Below, piece after piece: positions 1-7,599 of a DNA stretch of 16,540 nucleotides; the first letter of the stretch is position 1; each line of letters opens with the position of its first letter. Position numbers and translations under genes: made by a program. The DNA comes from Asterionellopsis glacialis (taxonomy: Eukaryota; Bacillariophyta; Plagiogrammaphyceae; Rhaphoneidales; Asterionellopsidaceae): the NCBI GenBank assembly GCA_014885115.2, contig WKLE02001568.1, positions 1 through 16,540 of the forward strand, in the 5' to 3' direction. The notes under the pieces were generated by a model, which saw nothing but the letters and a program-made list of their open reading frames with translations, searched no databases and had not been told where the DNA came from.

Positions 1-380
1 GAAACATATCATCACAACCAGGACAGACTAACTGCATTTGTCTAACATTGCGTTCCATGGTTGTGCAATAGAATCAACATTTGACTGTCCTAATGAAACT
101 TGGTAAAAAATTACTATCAACAAAAAAATGCCAAAATGAGCATGTGCGCCATACCAGCATTTTTGGAAATGCGGAACTTGAATTCAGTAGCAAAGCATTG
201 TTAGTAGGATCCAGGTAGAGTGCAATTTTTTCCCTAACAGAAAAAAATTGTCCTATTAACATAATCCATTCATGTAGAATTTGTGTAATCGACACAGTCA
301 ATTTCTTGAGAGAGAGCATGGCATTTTTTGAGTCACTCACAAATTATTTTTGTCAGGGAGAGGGATAATTCATTGGTCCG
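1..380. other. AT-rich stretch with no assignable gene
   Basis: I see no recognisable domain here. The minus strand is open from 340 to 74 (88 codons). The translation contains a short run reading VREKIALYLDPTNNALLL but matches no family I know. Further along the same strand, near 20-55, there is a short frame with a CPGC-like pair of cysteines that runs off the window edge. Either could be the tail of a gene lying to the left, but the AT-rich composition makes a chance opening of this size plausible. The clearly retroelement-derived sequence begins only near 381 on the plus strand. Confidence 0.2.
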
Positions 381-404
381 GCCATAGTAAAATGTTGACA
401 GACA

Positions 405-815
405 GACAGATTTCATTCGTCAGTGACCAGAAAGTCCTTTTTAATGTACCATGGGGTAAAAACAGGTATAAATGCCTACCTATGGGTATAACCAGCAGCC
501 CTGATATCTTTTAGAAAATCAATAATGATGCACTAGGTGACCTAGAGTTTGCACAGGGATATGTAGAAAATATTTAATCACGCCAAGTGCCACCTACAAA
601 GACCACATAAGTAAAGTTGATGCAGCACTCACCTGCCTAACTGAAGCTAAATTGGTAGTCAACATATTTTGCCATGTCCCAGATATAATATTTAGGCTAT
701 TGGTTAACTCTTGATGATATTCAACCACAGTCTAAGAAAGTGGAAGCAATACAAAATTTAAATGCCAATCAAGGCAATTCTTAGGCATGGTTAACTACTA
801 TAGCAAAATGTGGTG
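405..815 (+). pseudogene. Ty3/Gypsy reverse transcriptase fragment
   Basis: RNA-directed DNA polymerase remnant. The piece around 441-510 reads FNVPWGK..YKCLPMGITSSPDIF, the conserved block leading into the palm (usual form PWG.Y.Y..LPMG...SPDIFQ). The following YLDD catalytic box should fall near 550-580, but the sequence there reads EFAQGYVENI, so both catalytic aspartates are gone or in another frame. Downstream are the connecting-helix motif GYWLTLDDIQPQSKKVEAIQNL (about 690-765) and FLGMVNYYSKMW (about 777-815), both standard landmarks between RT and RNase H. The frame changes several times, and a stop follows SPDIF. This is inactive sequence. Confidence 0.85.
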
Positions 816-1068
816 AAGATTGGTATCAAAAAGGCCAAGTTTGTATGGAATAGTTCCTGTCCAAAAGCCTTTGAAAAGATAAAAGAAGTCATAAGTAGAG
901 AAATGCTACTAGAGTTGCCTGACTTTGAAAAAGAATTCCACATATATACTGATGCAAGCAACTATCAACTAGGTGCGGTTATCATGCAAGATAATAAGCC
1001 CCTTGCATTCTACAGTATGCTTAGGAAACGAATGTGCAATGCCAAACCTGGTACATTCACAACTAGAG
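816..1068 (+). pseudogene. Ty3/Gypsy RNase H domain fragment
   Basis: The open frame starting at 810 reads KKAKFVWNSSCPKAFEKIK, then LLELPDFEKEFHIYTDAS and QLGAVIMQDNKPLAFYS. This is the usual start of the RNase H domain fused to Ty3/Gypsy reverse transcriptase, with the first catalytic Asp in the YTDAS motif (about 945-957). The domain would degrade the RNA of the RNA:DNA hybrid during reverse transcription. Only the first third is present. The usual YS.KL...Q..Y...E.E.L.IV segment, with its catalytic Glu, is scrambled after FYS, and the frame then joins integrase-like sequence, so a deletion has removed the rest. Confidence 0.85.
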
Positions 1069-1119
1069 AAGTCAAAGGCGAATCTCTTGTACATTTCATA
1101 GGAAATATATATATACCAG

Positions 1120-1515
1120 AGAAAATTCAACAATGTGTCGTAGCATGGTATTGTGAATACCTAGCACACCCAGGTGAAACATGTACAGTAGCAACTATAT
1201 GACAGCACTTTACTTGGCCCAGGCTAAGAACGCATGTACAGAACGTCAGCCATGTAAAAAGCAACATAAGAAATTCAGACACCTACCTCCTAAAAAGGCT
1301 GAAATCCTGAGATGGGATCGAGTCCAAATAGATATAATCAGAAATATACTGTTAAGTCTGATTCTGGCACACATATGCTACATTGTCTTACTATGATAGA
1401 TCCTGCCACAGTCTGGTTCAAAATCAAAGCAGTTAAAGACAAAAGAGCTGACACCATAATAGAAGCATTCCACTCTGCTTGGTTATGCCAGTATCCACAT
1501 CCACAGTACGTAGTA
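1120..1515 (+). pseudogene. Ty3/Gypsy integrase, N-terminal half
   Basis: Integrase remnant. The first frame gives QQCVVAWYCEYLAHPGET followed by QHFTWP, the first half of the HHCC zinc-binding region. A second frame gives CTERQPCKKQHKK with the cysteine pair, then LPPKKAEILRWDRVQIDII. The Asp of QIDII is the expected first catalytic Asp of the DDE core. A third frame gives TMIDPATVWFKIKAV and AWLCQYPHPQYVV. In intact relatives the next motif is DxGxEF with the second catalytic Asp. Here the homology ends abruptly at about 1515, exactly before that motif, at a junction with unrelated LINE sequence. Two frame changes and a TGA at 1199-1201 also break it. Confidence 0.85.
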
Positions 1516-1547
1516 CAGCTTGCTTGGTTGTTTACAGCTTGCTTGGT
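1515..1547. repeat. Short direct repeat at the Gypsy/LINE junction
   Basis: The 14-mer ACAGCTTGCTTGGT occurs at 1515-1528 and again at 1534-1547, a 19-bp period. It lies exactly where integrase homology stops and where unrelated sequence leading into LINE endonuclease begins. It could be a filler or slippage duplication formed when the two sequences were joined. It is too short and too close-set to be the two sides of an insertion. Confidence 0.6.
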
Positions 1548-1589
1548 CAGTTTTTCCACCCAGCCCATGCCTGAACAGCAGCCTCTATG

Positions 1590-2345
1590 ACAGAGCCTAG
1601 CATGAACCCATTTGGGGTTTGCTGTTATAACATCCAGAGTGGGCACAATGACCATCTGTTGGTGGTGTTTGGGAGATGGACCAAATGTGGGTGTCCTGAT
1701 GGAAGCTAAGCTTATGTCAGGCATCCACACTTGATGCGCATTTGGTTACACAGCTGTGGTGATGGAGACAGAGTTTTGCCCAACCAAGGAGGTATAGTCC
1801 TTTTCTGCCAAGAAGAGACACCTGGCTTATCTATTGAATTGGTAACAAAACACGGTTCAAACATAGTACATTTTGTACTTAGATCAGGCCAGGTGCATTG
1901 TGCCATTGTAGGTTTATAGCCTGCCTAATGACACAAACAGAGAATGGGAGGTTGTCTGCAAAGTCTTGGACACCCCGTGGGTACTCAGTGATGCCAACTT
2001 GGACCTGTTGACCATTCAGTTGGTCAGGAACACGGATGCATCAGCTATTGTAGCAGGTCTGAGCATACAGGACATACTTCCCAAGTACTGTAATTGGTCC
2101 CACTTATTGGATCTGAATACTACCTGGTGCATGAAATGTGGGGGTGACCTAGTCAGCTCACATTGCCACTAAATACTTGCTTCTAACAGTAGGATTTTTT
2201 GCAACTATAAGATACATGAGCTGCACCTGTTTTTCTTGGATCACAGGTTGATTGTGGGGGTGATTAAGGTGGTTCCTGTAAGGGGGCACCAACAGTACCT
2301 CCAGGGCTACAAGTGTTTCCCACTGTGCCCAGTTCAAACTAGACC
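1590..2345 (+). pseudogene. LINE endonuclease (EEP/AP-endonuclease-like) remnant
   Basis: Decayed exonuclease-endonuclease-phosphatase domain of a non-LTR retrotransposon. In such elements this enzyme nicks the target DNA to prime reverse transcription. Pieces in three frames line up in the family order: FGVCCYNIQSG near 1612-1645 (start of the domain), VGVLMEAKLMSGIHT near 1690-1728 with the catalytic Glu in EAK (1702-1710), GGIVLFCQEE near 1785-1815, then GSNIVHFVLRSGQ. Next come LSDANLDL (Asp 1990-1992, Asn 1996-1998, corresponding to GDxN), and LDHRLIVGVIKV near 2236-2270 (Asp-His of the SDH box at 2239-2244). A TGA interrupts after GIHT, and frame changes occur near 1685, 1740-1780, 1915 and 2165-2235. 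The wording (GG.AL..RE, GPNVVSF-like) differs clearly from the minus-strand LINE's endonuclease, so it is a separate family. Its linker seems to continue at 2890-3320. Confidence 0.75.
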
Positions 2346-2534
2346 TGCACTATGCTGCAGACAAATTGAAAAGTGATAGAAAATTATTGGAAAAGGAAGT
2401 AGATTTTATTGGAGTGAATAAATTATGAGCTATTTTAGAGATTAGGTAAAATACCCGATTTCACCGATTTCGTCTTCGTGACTCAAAAACAGTACGGGAT
2501 CCTACGGCGGATCTACTTAGAGTTCGGATCCAAC

Positions 2535-2566
2535 GGAGTTCGGTTTTAACATGTGAACCGAACTCC
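2535..2566. other. 11-bp perfect stem-loop
   Basis: GGAGTTCGGTT at 2535-2545 pairs perfectly with AACCGAACTCC at 2556-2566 across a 10-nt loop. A related half (AGTTCGGATCC) lies just upstream at 2521-2531. It sits 10 bp before the CCAAT box. It could be a bound dimer site, a structured leader, or a relic of a palindromic element end. I cannot choose between these. Confidence 0.6.
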
Positions 2567-2645
2567 CCGAGCCAGCCAATCGGAGCGCTCCATGTAAGGT
2601 GCGTCACCGTGTTCTGCTGCGGAGTGGATTTTGGCAAGCTTCGTT

Positions 2646-2701
2646 CGTGACGTCAGCGTTCTCATCGTGACGTCAGCGTTCTCATCGTGACGTCAGCGTT
2701 C
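2646..2701. repeat. 20-bp tandem repeat, each with TGACGTCA
   Basis: The unit CGTGACGTCAGCGTTCTCAT starts at 2646 and 2666, with a partial third copy from 2686. The first two copies are identical, and the third diverges after CGTT. Each unit holds one 8-bp TGACGTCA palindrome (2648-2655, 2668-2675, 2688-2695), so the sites are spaced exactly 20 bp apart, close to two helical turns. Confidence 0.9.
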
Positions 2702-2732
2702 GCGATAGCAACGTGCGTCACTGCGCGTTTGT

Positions 2733-2830
2733 GTCTGTCCGTTCGATGACGTCATCACGTCATCTCGTCTGTCCGTTCCGTGACGTCATCACGTCATCAC
2801 GTCTGTCCGGTCCGTGACGTCATCGCATCA
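2733..2830. repeat. 34-bp tandem repeat, each with TGACGTCA
   Basis: Units begin with GTCTGTCC at 2733, 2767 and 2801. Each carries TGACGTCA (2747-2754, 2781-2788, 2815-2822), and the first two also carry a following TCACGTCAT half-site. The third unit is degenerate after its palindrome (ATCGCATCACGG). The repeat differs from the 20-bp array just upstream except for the shared palindrome, so the palindrome has been kept or multiplied in two separate sequence contexts. Confidence 0.9.
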
Positions 2831-2889
2831 CGGTCCGTCCGTACTACAGTTGATTGACATATCGCGCGAGTCTCGCGACTCGCCTACTG

Positions 2890-3320
2890 CAAGACCAGCC
2901 TTTCAAGTCTCCAGTCTCTTCAGGGAGCTTAAGGCTCTCATGGAAGATGAGCCCTGGGTCCTCTGGCCTCATCTAACATGGGTGGCTGCCTCCATGTGGA
3001 AGATTATTGACAAAATCACGGCGCTCCAATGTGTCCTTCCAATCAATCAGGCTGCACTCCACAGACTCCGGCAGCAATGATGTCAAGCCTTTAAGGCTGA
3101 CTGTCTGTGCCACACTCATGAGGCTGGGCGGTCCATTAGAGCTGCCTCAATCAAGGGGATACCAGGGCAGCTTGGAGTCCTTTGAAGGTGTGGTATCACC
3201 ACACCCAGCTGTCCTGGGCGGATCTTGGGGTGGTAAGTAGGACTTGGGCAGAGTTGTACTGCAAGTTGGACTCAATTTGGGGACCCCATCCCTCTAATGG
3301 TACAGGCCTTCCCCATCTCC
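2890..3320 (+). pseudogene. Probable LINE linker between endonuclease and RT
   Basis: The frame from 2814 reads SSLFRELKALMEDEPWVLWPHLTW, then MWKIIDKITALQCV and LHRLRQQ. After a stop at 3078-3080 it continues CQAFKADCLCHTHEAGRSIRAA to about 3165. Another frame gives LKVWYHHTQLS near 3185, and a third gives TWAELYCKLDSIWGPHPSNG near 3242-3301. This succession (helical, Arg/Lys/Leu-rich; a W.L.D.R.AL motif; F.A.LK.DR....AG..I; LK.WYR; ER.ELY....P) is what I expect between endonuclease and RT in the LINE family of the 1590-2345 fragment. The assignment rests on pattern memory, not alignment. No RT follows: after about 3320 the sequence is AT-rich and non-coding. Confidence 0.45.
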
Positions 3321-3618
3321 AATAGTAACTCATAGTATTCATGCAAATTTACCTTTTTTTGCCAATTAATTCCCTGCATTTTTCAGGGATCATTTGGTGC
3401 ATACTTGTACTCACCACAATTCGCAAACAATTATTTCCTGTATTTTACAGGAATGATTTGGTGCATACTATAACACCATGAATTTTGTTACAGCATTTTT
3501 CCTTTTTTACAGAATTCTTTTTTATATGCATTCTGTGCAGAAGGCTGCACGTTTCTGGGAGATAATATTTCACACCATGTTGTTCTTTCCAGATCCATGA
3601 CCCTGGTAAGTTTTTACG
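3321..3618. other. AT-rich non-coding stretch left of the LINE
   Basis: No coding frame is convincing. It holds the hairpin repeat pair at 3366-3493. Near its right end is a splice-like arrangement: TTCTTTCCAG ending at 3592, a 13-nt segment, then GTAAGT at 3606-3611, just before the target duplication of the minus-strand LINE. See the finding on a possible intron. Confidence 0.4.
3366..3493. repeat. 64-bp tandem pair of hairpins with a paired change
   Basis: Two diverged copies lie 64 bp apart. Copy 1 has TCCCTG (3371-3376), a 7-nt loop and CAGGGA (3384-3389). Copy 2 has TTCCTG (3435-3440), a 7-nt loop and CAGGAA (3448-3453). Both are followed 2 nt later by the identical ATTTGGTGCATACT (3392-3405 and 3456-3469). 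The single difference in the 5' arm is matched by the compensating difference in the 3' arm, so both keep a perfect 6-bp stem. I do not know what these are; the surrounding sequence is AT-rich. Confidence 0.75.
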
Positions 3619-3629
3619 TAGGATCCTAC
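3619..3629. repeat. Target site duplication, LINE 3' side
   Basis: TAGGATCCTAC here equals 9977-9987. It abuts the A tail of the minus-strand LINE, with only two bases between. Direct repeats of this length beside an A tail are the usual mark of target-primed reverse transcription. Confidence 0.8.
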
Positions 3630-3631
3630 AC

Positions 3632-3639
3632 TTTTTTTT
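3632..3639 (-). other. LINE poly(A) tail
   Basis: Eight T on the plus strand read as A8 at the 3' end of the minus-strand element. It is two bases from the target duplication and preceded by an A-rich 3' UTR. This places the 3' end and supports A-tail-primed insertion. Confidence 0.7.
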
Positions 3640-3740
3640 AAAAACATTAATTTTTTAATTTATTTGTTAATCGCTGCAGCTACTGATAACTATGGAAATC
3701 AAGTCTACTTGCGACGACAGCCTTGACCATCAGGGGTGGG

Positions 3741-3759
3741 GTTTTACCTAAAGTAAAAC
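3741..3759 (-). other. Hairpin in the LINE 3' UTR
   Basis: GTTTTAC (3741-3747) and GTAAAAC (3753-3759) form a 7-bp perfect stem with a 5-nt loop, 12 nt beyond the stop codon and about 100 nt before the A tail. Many LINEs use a stem-loop near the 3' end as the RNA recognition site for their own reverse transcriptase. That role is possible here but inferred from position only. Confidence 0.45.
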
Positions 3760-3770
3760 TGGGATACCGC

Positions 3771-4800
3771 TCAGTCGGGCTGAAATTGGAAGTAGTGATT
3801 AATCGTCCGCACTCCCTTAATTGCCCACGATTTTGCATGTTTGACACTATTCAAGATTGTTGGGTGCCATGTTGAAATCCAATTTTGTAATTGGGTGGTT
3901 ACAGCTTTGTTTGTATGTTGATCGATGGTGTCATAGAATATATCTTTATCTTTTGCTAATACGTCATCTTTAAGTTTGTATAGAGCTTCCATCTCGTTTA
4001 ATGTTCATTCTCTGGCAATGGCTTGTCTGGCTCTATAATCGATGCCGTGTTTGATAGAGTTACGAATATGCCAGTATTGCGGATACCATGAAAATATGGC
4101 GCAACAAATAGCTGTCGTCCATGCTTGCCCTGTTAGCTGTCGATGTGGACTTGAATAGTAATGTTGATCCTGCAAGCGCGACCATTGTATCGTAAATCTG
4201 CCATACATAATTTGTATCCATCCTAATTCTGATTGAGCATCGTAAAGGTCTGACAAAAGATGTGTAGGGGAAATTATTTGAGACTCCGAATAGATGGTCG
4301 ATTCCATTCAGGAGAGTATCGCAAATCATTGGGTTGGATTTTAATTTGTTGCAAAGTGCTCGGAGATCCTGTAAAAGTGATTTCCTTTTAGTGTGCAACT
4401 CAGAGTGTTTGCATTGGAAGTGATGTAGCATGGTTTCTTCTTCCTTGTTAAACGCAGGGCATATAGAATCTATTGTTATGTCGTATCTTGCCACCACTGG
4501 ATTGAGGGGTAAGTGCGAATGGACTAATTTGATGAGGACTGGGTGCTTTAAGGACAGTGCCGATAATGCTGTGGAATGCGCATGCATATCTATATTCTTG
4601 TAGTGAAGAGGTGATAGATGGTGTCTTGTTTGAATATAATTGACGAGAGCAGGAGCATGGCGGGCAAACCTGATAGTTGATGGGTACTTTCCATTGCACG
4701 TGATGCCGTTGATGTTAAGTTGGGCTCTATTACATGGGAATGGAATAACCCGGGACAATTGTGATGGCTTGTCTGTCTGATGTACTTGGGCTGCTAAATG
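3771..4800 (-). pseudogene. LINE C-terminal region with degenerate Cys/His motif
   Basis: The part after RNase H. Near 4461 the translation reads CPAFNKEEETMLHHFQC, which matches the CPxC....ET..H...C motif common at LINE C-termini, but the second Cys is Phe (codon 4450-4452), so metal binding may be lost. Around 4270 the frame changes. The continuation from 4307 reads ELGWIQIMYGRFTIQW, then RNSIKHGIDYRARQAIARE, then an in-frame TGA at 4005-4007, then MEALYKLKDDVLAKDKDIFYD and a final NHYFQFQPD before the terminal TGA. The segment is helical and charged. It probably helps RNA binding, but its function is not established. Confidence 0.7.
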
Positions 4801-5260
4801 GTCTGCTTCCACGTTGAGTTGGGCTGGGAGAGGCAGGTCTTGAAATGAACTTTCATTGTCTTGGTGGCCATGGATGTGGAGGAGTGGATAGTCCGGTAAG
4901 AGCAGTAAGGTATGGCATATCATTTGAATAACATCCCAGTTGCAAGCTAAGGTAGAATTGGCAGTGCAGTAGGCTTGGTGACGTGTCTTCTCAATTCAGG
5001 ATAGTAAGGAGGTGCTATCCGTAAATTACTGCAATTTGATGTTGTCCATCCAATCTATTTGATGATAGATTCGTAGTAGGTTGAGAAATGTCACCCAAGA
5101 TAGGCATCCGTATGCCTCGGCGCGCATTGAATTGTCTATGGTGCATCCGTATGCCCATCCTGCACAAGAGAGGATGCGTGTGCCTTGGCCTGTTGCAGCT
5201 ACCCATCCGAATGAGCCATTGCCCAAGGCAGACACTGATCCGTCGCTTGTTATAATAACT
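4795..5260 (-). pseudogene. LINE RNase H domain, catalytic residues retained
   Basis: Type I RNase H, which removes the RNA template after first-strand synthesis. The reading order is ITSDGSVS (first Asp, codon 5242-5244), SMRAEAYG (Glu, codon 5116-5118), FTDSTSLL (second Asp, codon 5017-5019), HIHGHQD (His region, about 4858-4878) and LPLPAQLNVEADHLA (last Asp, codon 4801-4803). All of the expected D-E-D-H/D residues are therefore still visible. Two stops break the domain: TAA at 5026-5028, two codons before the TDS motif, and TGA at 4996-4998, after SLLS. The D.S.....FGWV, RAEA and GHQD..LPL.AQLNV.AD wording fits the RNase H that follows RT in diatom-type LINEs. Confidence 0.85.
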
Positions 5261-6260
5261 GAATGGTAAGTGACAAATTGGATGATGTGGTCAATGGGAA
5301 CTAGGAACTGTAAATGTTGTAACAGCTGTTTTGTCCAGGCAGGTTGAGCTTCTAAAAAGGTTGTGAAGTTATCATGTCTTGGTATATCGGAGAGTCTTTT
5401 AGGGAATGTGTCAGATACTTGCCACCCTAGTAATTGACTCGTCGCGTCGACGGTGTCAGGAACGTTGTCTGTACATCCTGTGGTATTACGGTGTATTCCG
5501 TTTTCACTTGGTTGACATTTGATGAACCCGGATTGGCGTCTGATGAATAGAAACTGGTCTTCTGGGTTTAAATAAGCGGGCCACTGTTGGCACAAAGCGC
5601 TGGGTTGATATAACCATTCCGTTAATGGCTGATGAAGTTGCCCTTGTTTGTTCGAAAATAATCTGCACGCTTTTCTCCAAAGTCGCCAGGATGTGTTGTC
5701 AGGGCGTTGTTGACAAAATTCTTTCATCTGTGTGGTGTTAGAATCAACTAGGAGTACTCCGGCTAGAACGCCAGGTTGTAACTGGGTTCCCGAAGCTGTG
5801 GTAATGTCAGAGATGGTGATTGCCTGAAGGTATAGCCTACAATAATTAATTGAGCGGATCTCGTGGGGTTTAAAGTTGGGATGATTGAGAACAATATCCA
5901 TGATGCATTGGTCATGGGTCTGTTGGGGTTGATTTAAAGGATCAGTCTTCAGAAAGATAGTGCCGTTGAATGTCGATAGAAAGCATCGTAGTGATTGGAA
6001 CCATTTGGCCTCAAGATGTGGGAGTGGGCATTCTTGTTGCTCTAATGGGGAGTAGCTAGTTCCCGACTGAGCCATGATCCACGAGAAGTTTATTTCTAAG
6101 AGTTTAGATATAAAGGATTCGGATCGCCAATGTTTCAGATACAATTCGACTTGTCCTATTCCTTGTATGTCCTAGAGTGTTCTCCATACTAAACCGCCCA
6201 AAGCTTTGGGACCAAAGACGATGGCTTGTTTGGTATTTCTATTGAATCCTGCTTTTGCTA
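5260..6260 (-). pseudogene. LINE RT-RNase H connecting region
   Basis: The stretch after the thumb reads AGFNRNTKQAIVFGP and LGGLVWRTL, then a TAG at 6172-6174, then DIQGIGQVELYLKHWRS. These are conserved landmarks of this element type (GFNR....AVV.GP..LGG......QG..Q....LKH.R). The following 300 residues, open from 6144 to 5029, are Trp- and Gln-rich. They include WRLWRKACRLF and QRPDNTSWRLW and show no separate enzyme domain. The region joins directly to RNase H without a gap. Confidence 0.75.
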
Positions 6261-6267
6261 GAAGTAT

Positions 6268-7570
6268 TCATGTGGGTTTCTGCTGAATGGAGTTGAGATC
6301 TTGCTCTGTAAAATGACTTAATGGTAGGCTATATCCAATTCTGGGTAAAAATATGGTGTAGTAGTAAGTCCAGGCGTCTTGACGTTGGAATGGGCTAGAC
6401 TGTATGACTTCAAGGTGTTGGTTGCTTTTCTTGCGAAGGGCAAGTAATTGGGTAACTTGGTTGCCGCTTGGTGATTTAAAACAACCCAATGTCTCATGAT
6501 CGTTGTAGGGAGATCGGCGGGATATCACCAAATTGCATGATTCTGAATTTGATGGAATTGATATTTTAAGATTGGGGAAGTCATTGTGTAAGAGGGGTTC
6601 TCCCTTAGGAGTGAATTGGTAGTCTGATACATGATACAAACATTTAGAAAGTTCGAGATCTCCTCCAGATTGCCAAAGAAGTTGGTTCCAAAGGTGGGCG
6701 TCTTGCTGCATCTTAGAGAATAATAGGCTGATCTCTTCATTTGGGTTTGTTGCATTACAATAACCGGTGCTGTCGTCGACAAAACCAATCATACTTATGT
6801 GGAGCTTATGATTCTTGTTGATGGAGTGGAAAATGGCACCATGTGCCTTCGAATTGTGGCAGTCAAACAGTACACTGCTAATGAACACCCAAATTACGGG
6901 CGAGTTTCCGCTACCTTGGCCTGATCCATATATTGGGAAATTGCTGCAATGTTTGTAGTGAGATTCAGATAATCCTAGGGATGTTTTGAGTTTGTATCTG
7001 GCTTCCAAGAGAGTTTTTGCCATAACGTAGCAGACATTTGACGGTGTGCCAAATGATTGGCTTGCAATTGATGCTATGGATGGAAGAATTCTGTCATAGC
7101 AAGCGGTAGCATCATTGGCAAATTTTATTGAAGAATATCGGGTAAGGCGGGAGTATTCTTGGATTTGTTCTTCTATGAATACTGGATCATGTGCTGTCCT
7201 GCCTGGTCTACCTCCAAATTGGCCTGGGTTAATAACTCCGGCATCCTCCACTTCGTGCATGGATCGTCACCAGCTTGTGCTTAAGATGAGATTATAGTCC
7301 GCTTCGTATAAATGTATGACTCTAAGTCAATGAATACGTGTGTCTCCGGGCTTTTTTAAAATCATGACATTGACGATGTTCTGCCATCTTGTGTATGAGT
7401 ATCCATGAGAAAGAGAGTAATTAATTATCTTGGTACGGATTGCAATTAAGGACGTTCATTTGGTTTCAAGGGCTGCGTGCGTTTCTTCATCGGTTTGAGG
7501 GATGACGTGTGGTTTTATGAGTGCATGGTAATGGCCAAGGTGAACTCCGGATGGAGATGTAGACGTGGTT
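6268..7570 (-). pseudogene. LINE reverse transcriptase domain
   Basis: RNA-directed DNA polymerase of the LINE. From N to C the translation shows ETTSTSPSGVHLGHYHALI (about 7510-7570), LRVIHLYEADYNLIL (about 7280-7326), QFGGRPGRTAHDPVF (about 7174-7218), and motif A IKFANDATACYDRI with the first catalytic Asp at 7111-7113. Motif B is GSGQGSGNSPVIW (6907-6927 for GSGQGSG), and motif C is GFVDDS with both catalytic Asp at 6772-6777. The thumb contains DAWTYYYTIFLPRIGYSLP. All three catalytic aspartates are kept. Four in-frame TGA codons at 7582, 7456, 7327 and 7267 interrupt the finger region, and another at 6268 follows the thumb. Two of these fall where I expect Arg in relatives (H-R-LRVIHLYEAD and the codon before RSMHEVE). 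Confidence 0.9.
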
Positions 7571-7599
7571 TCTTTCCAGTTTCAAATTTTTACTACGAA

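Larger units (their letters stand above)
381..1515 (+). mobile_element. Ty3/Gypsy LTR retrotransposon, pol remnant A
   Basis: Decayed internal part of a Ty3/Gypsy element. In order it holds the middle and end of the reverse transcriptase, an RNase H domain and the first half of an integrase, which is the Ty3/Gypsy order (Copia elements carry integrase first). There is no gag, protease or LTR to the left, and the RT starts only after its N-terminal third. The sequence between RNase H and integrase is much shorter than in an intact element: RNase H motifs stop near 1065 and the integrase zinc region starts near 1125, so an internal deletion is likely. Several frame changes and stops make it non-functional. 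It resembles remnant B at 14291-16540 in general type. I cannot tell whether they are the same family, because the portions present do not overlap. Confidence 0.85.
2450..2860. promoter_or_regulatory. CpG-rich block with CCAAT box and CRE palindromes
   Basis: The composition changes sharply here: the sequence is rich in CG dinucleotides and TGACGTCA palindromes, while both flanks are AT-rich. It separates the endonuclease part (up to 2345) from the linker part (from about 2890) of the plus-strand LINE, so it may be an inserted element such as a solo LTR or a non-autonomous transposon carrying its own promoter. I could not find terminal repeats or a target duplication. Features inside are a CCAAT box at 2576-2580 (CCAATCGG), a stem-loop at 2535-2566, and two tandem arrays at 2646-2701 and 2733-2830. 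TGACGTCA is the classical binding site of CREB/ATF-type bZIP factors, and similar elements act in CO2/cAMP-responsive diatom promoters. Promoter activity is inferred, not shown. Confidence 0.45.

Noticed and set aside
74..340. Minus-strand frame of 88 codons as a gene
   Set aside because: No recognisable motif, AT-rich, and a size easily reached by chance; kept only as an unassigned note.
2646..2830. CRISPR-like repeat array
   Set aside because: Units are contiguous tandem repeats without unique spacers, in a eukaryotic context.
4005..4307. Independent small gene on the minus strand
   Set aside because: It is the frameshifted continuation of the LINE C-terminus and is in frame with the segment ending at 3771.
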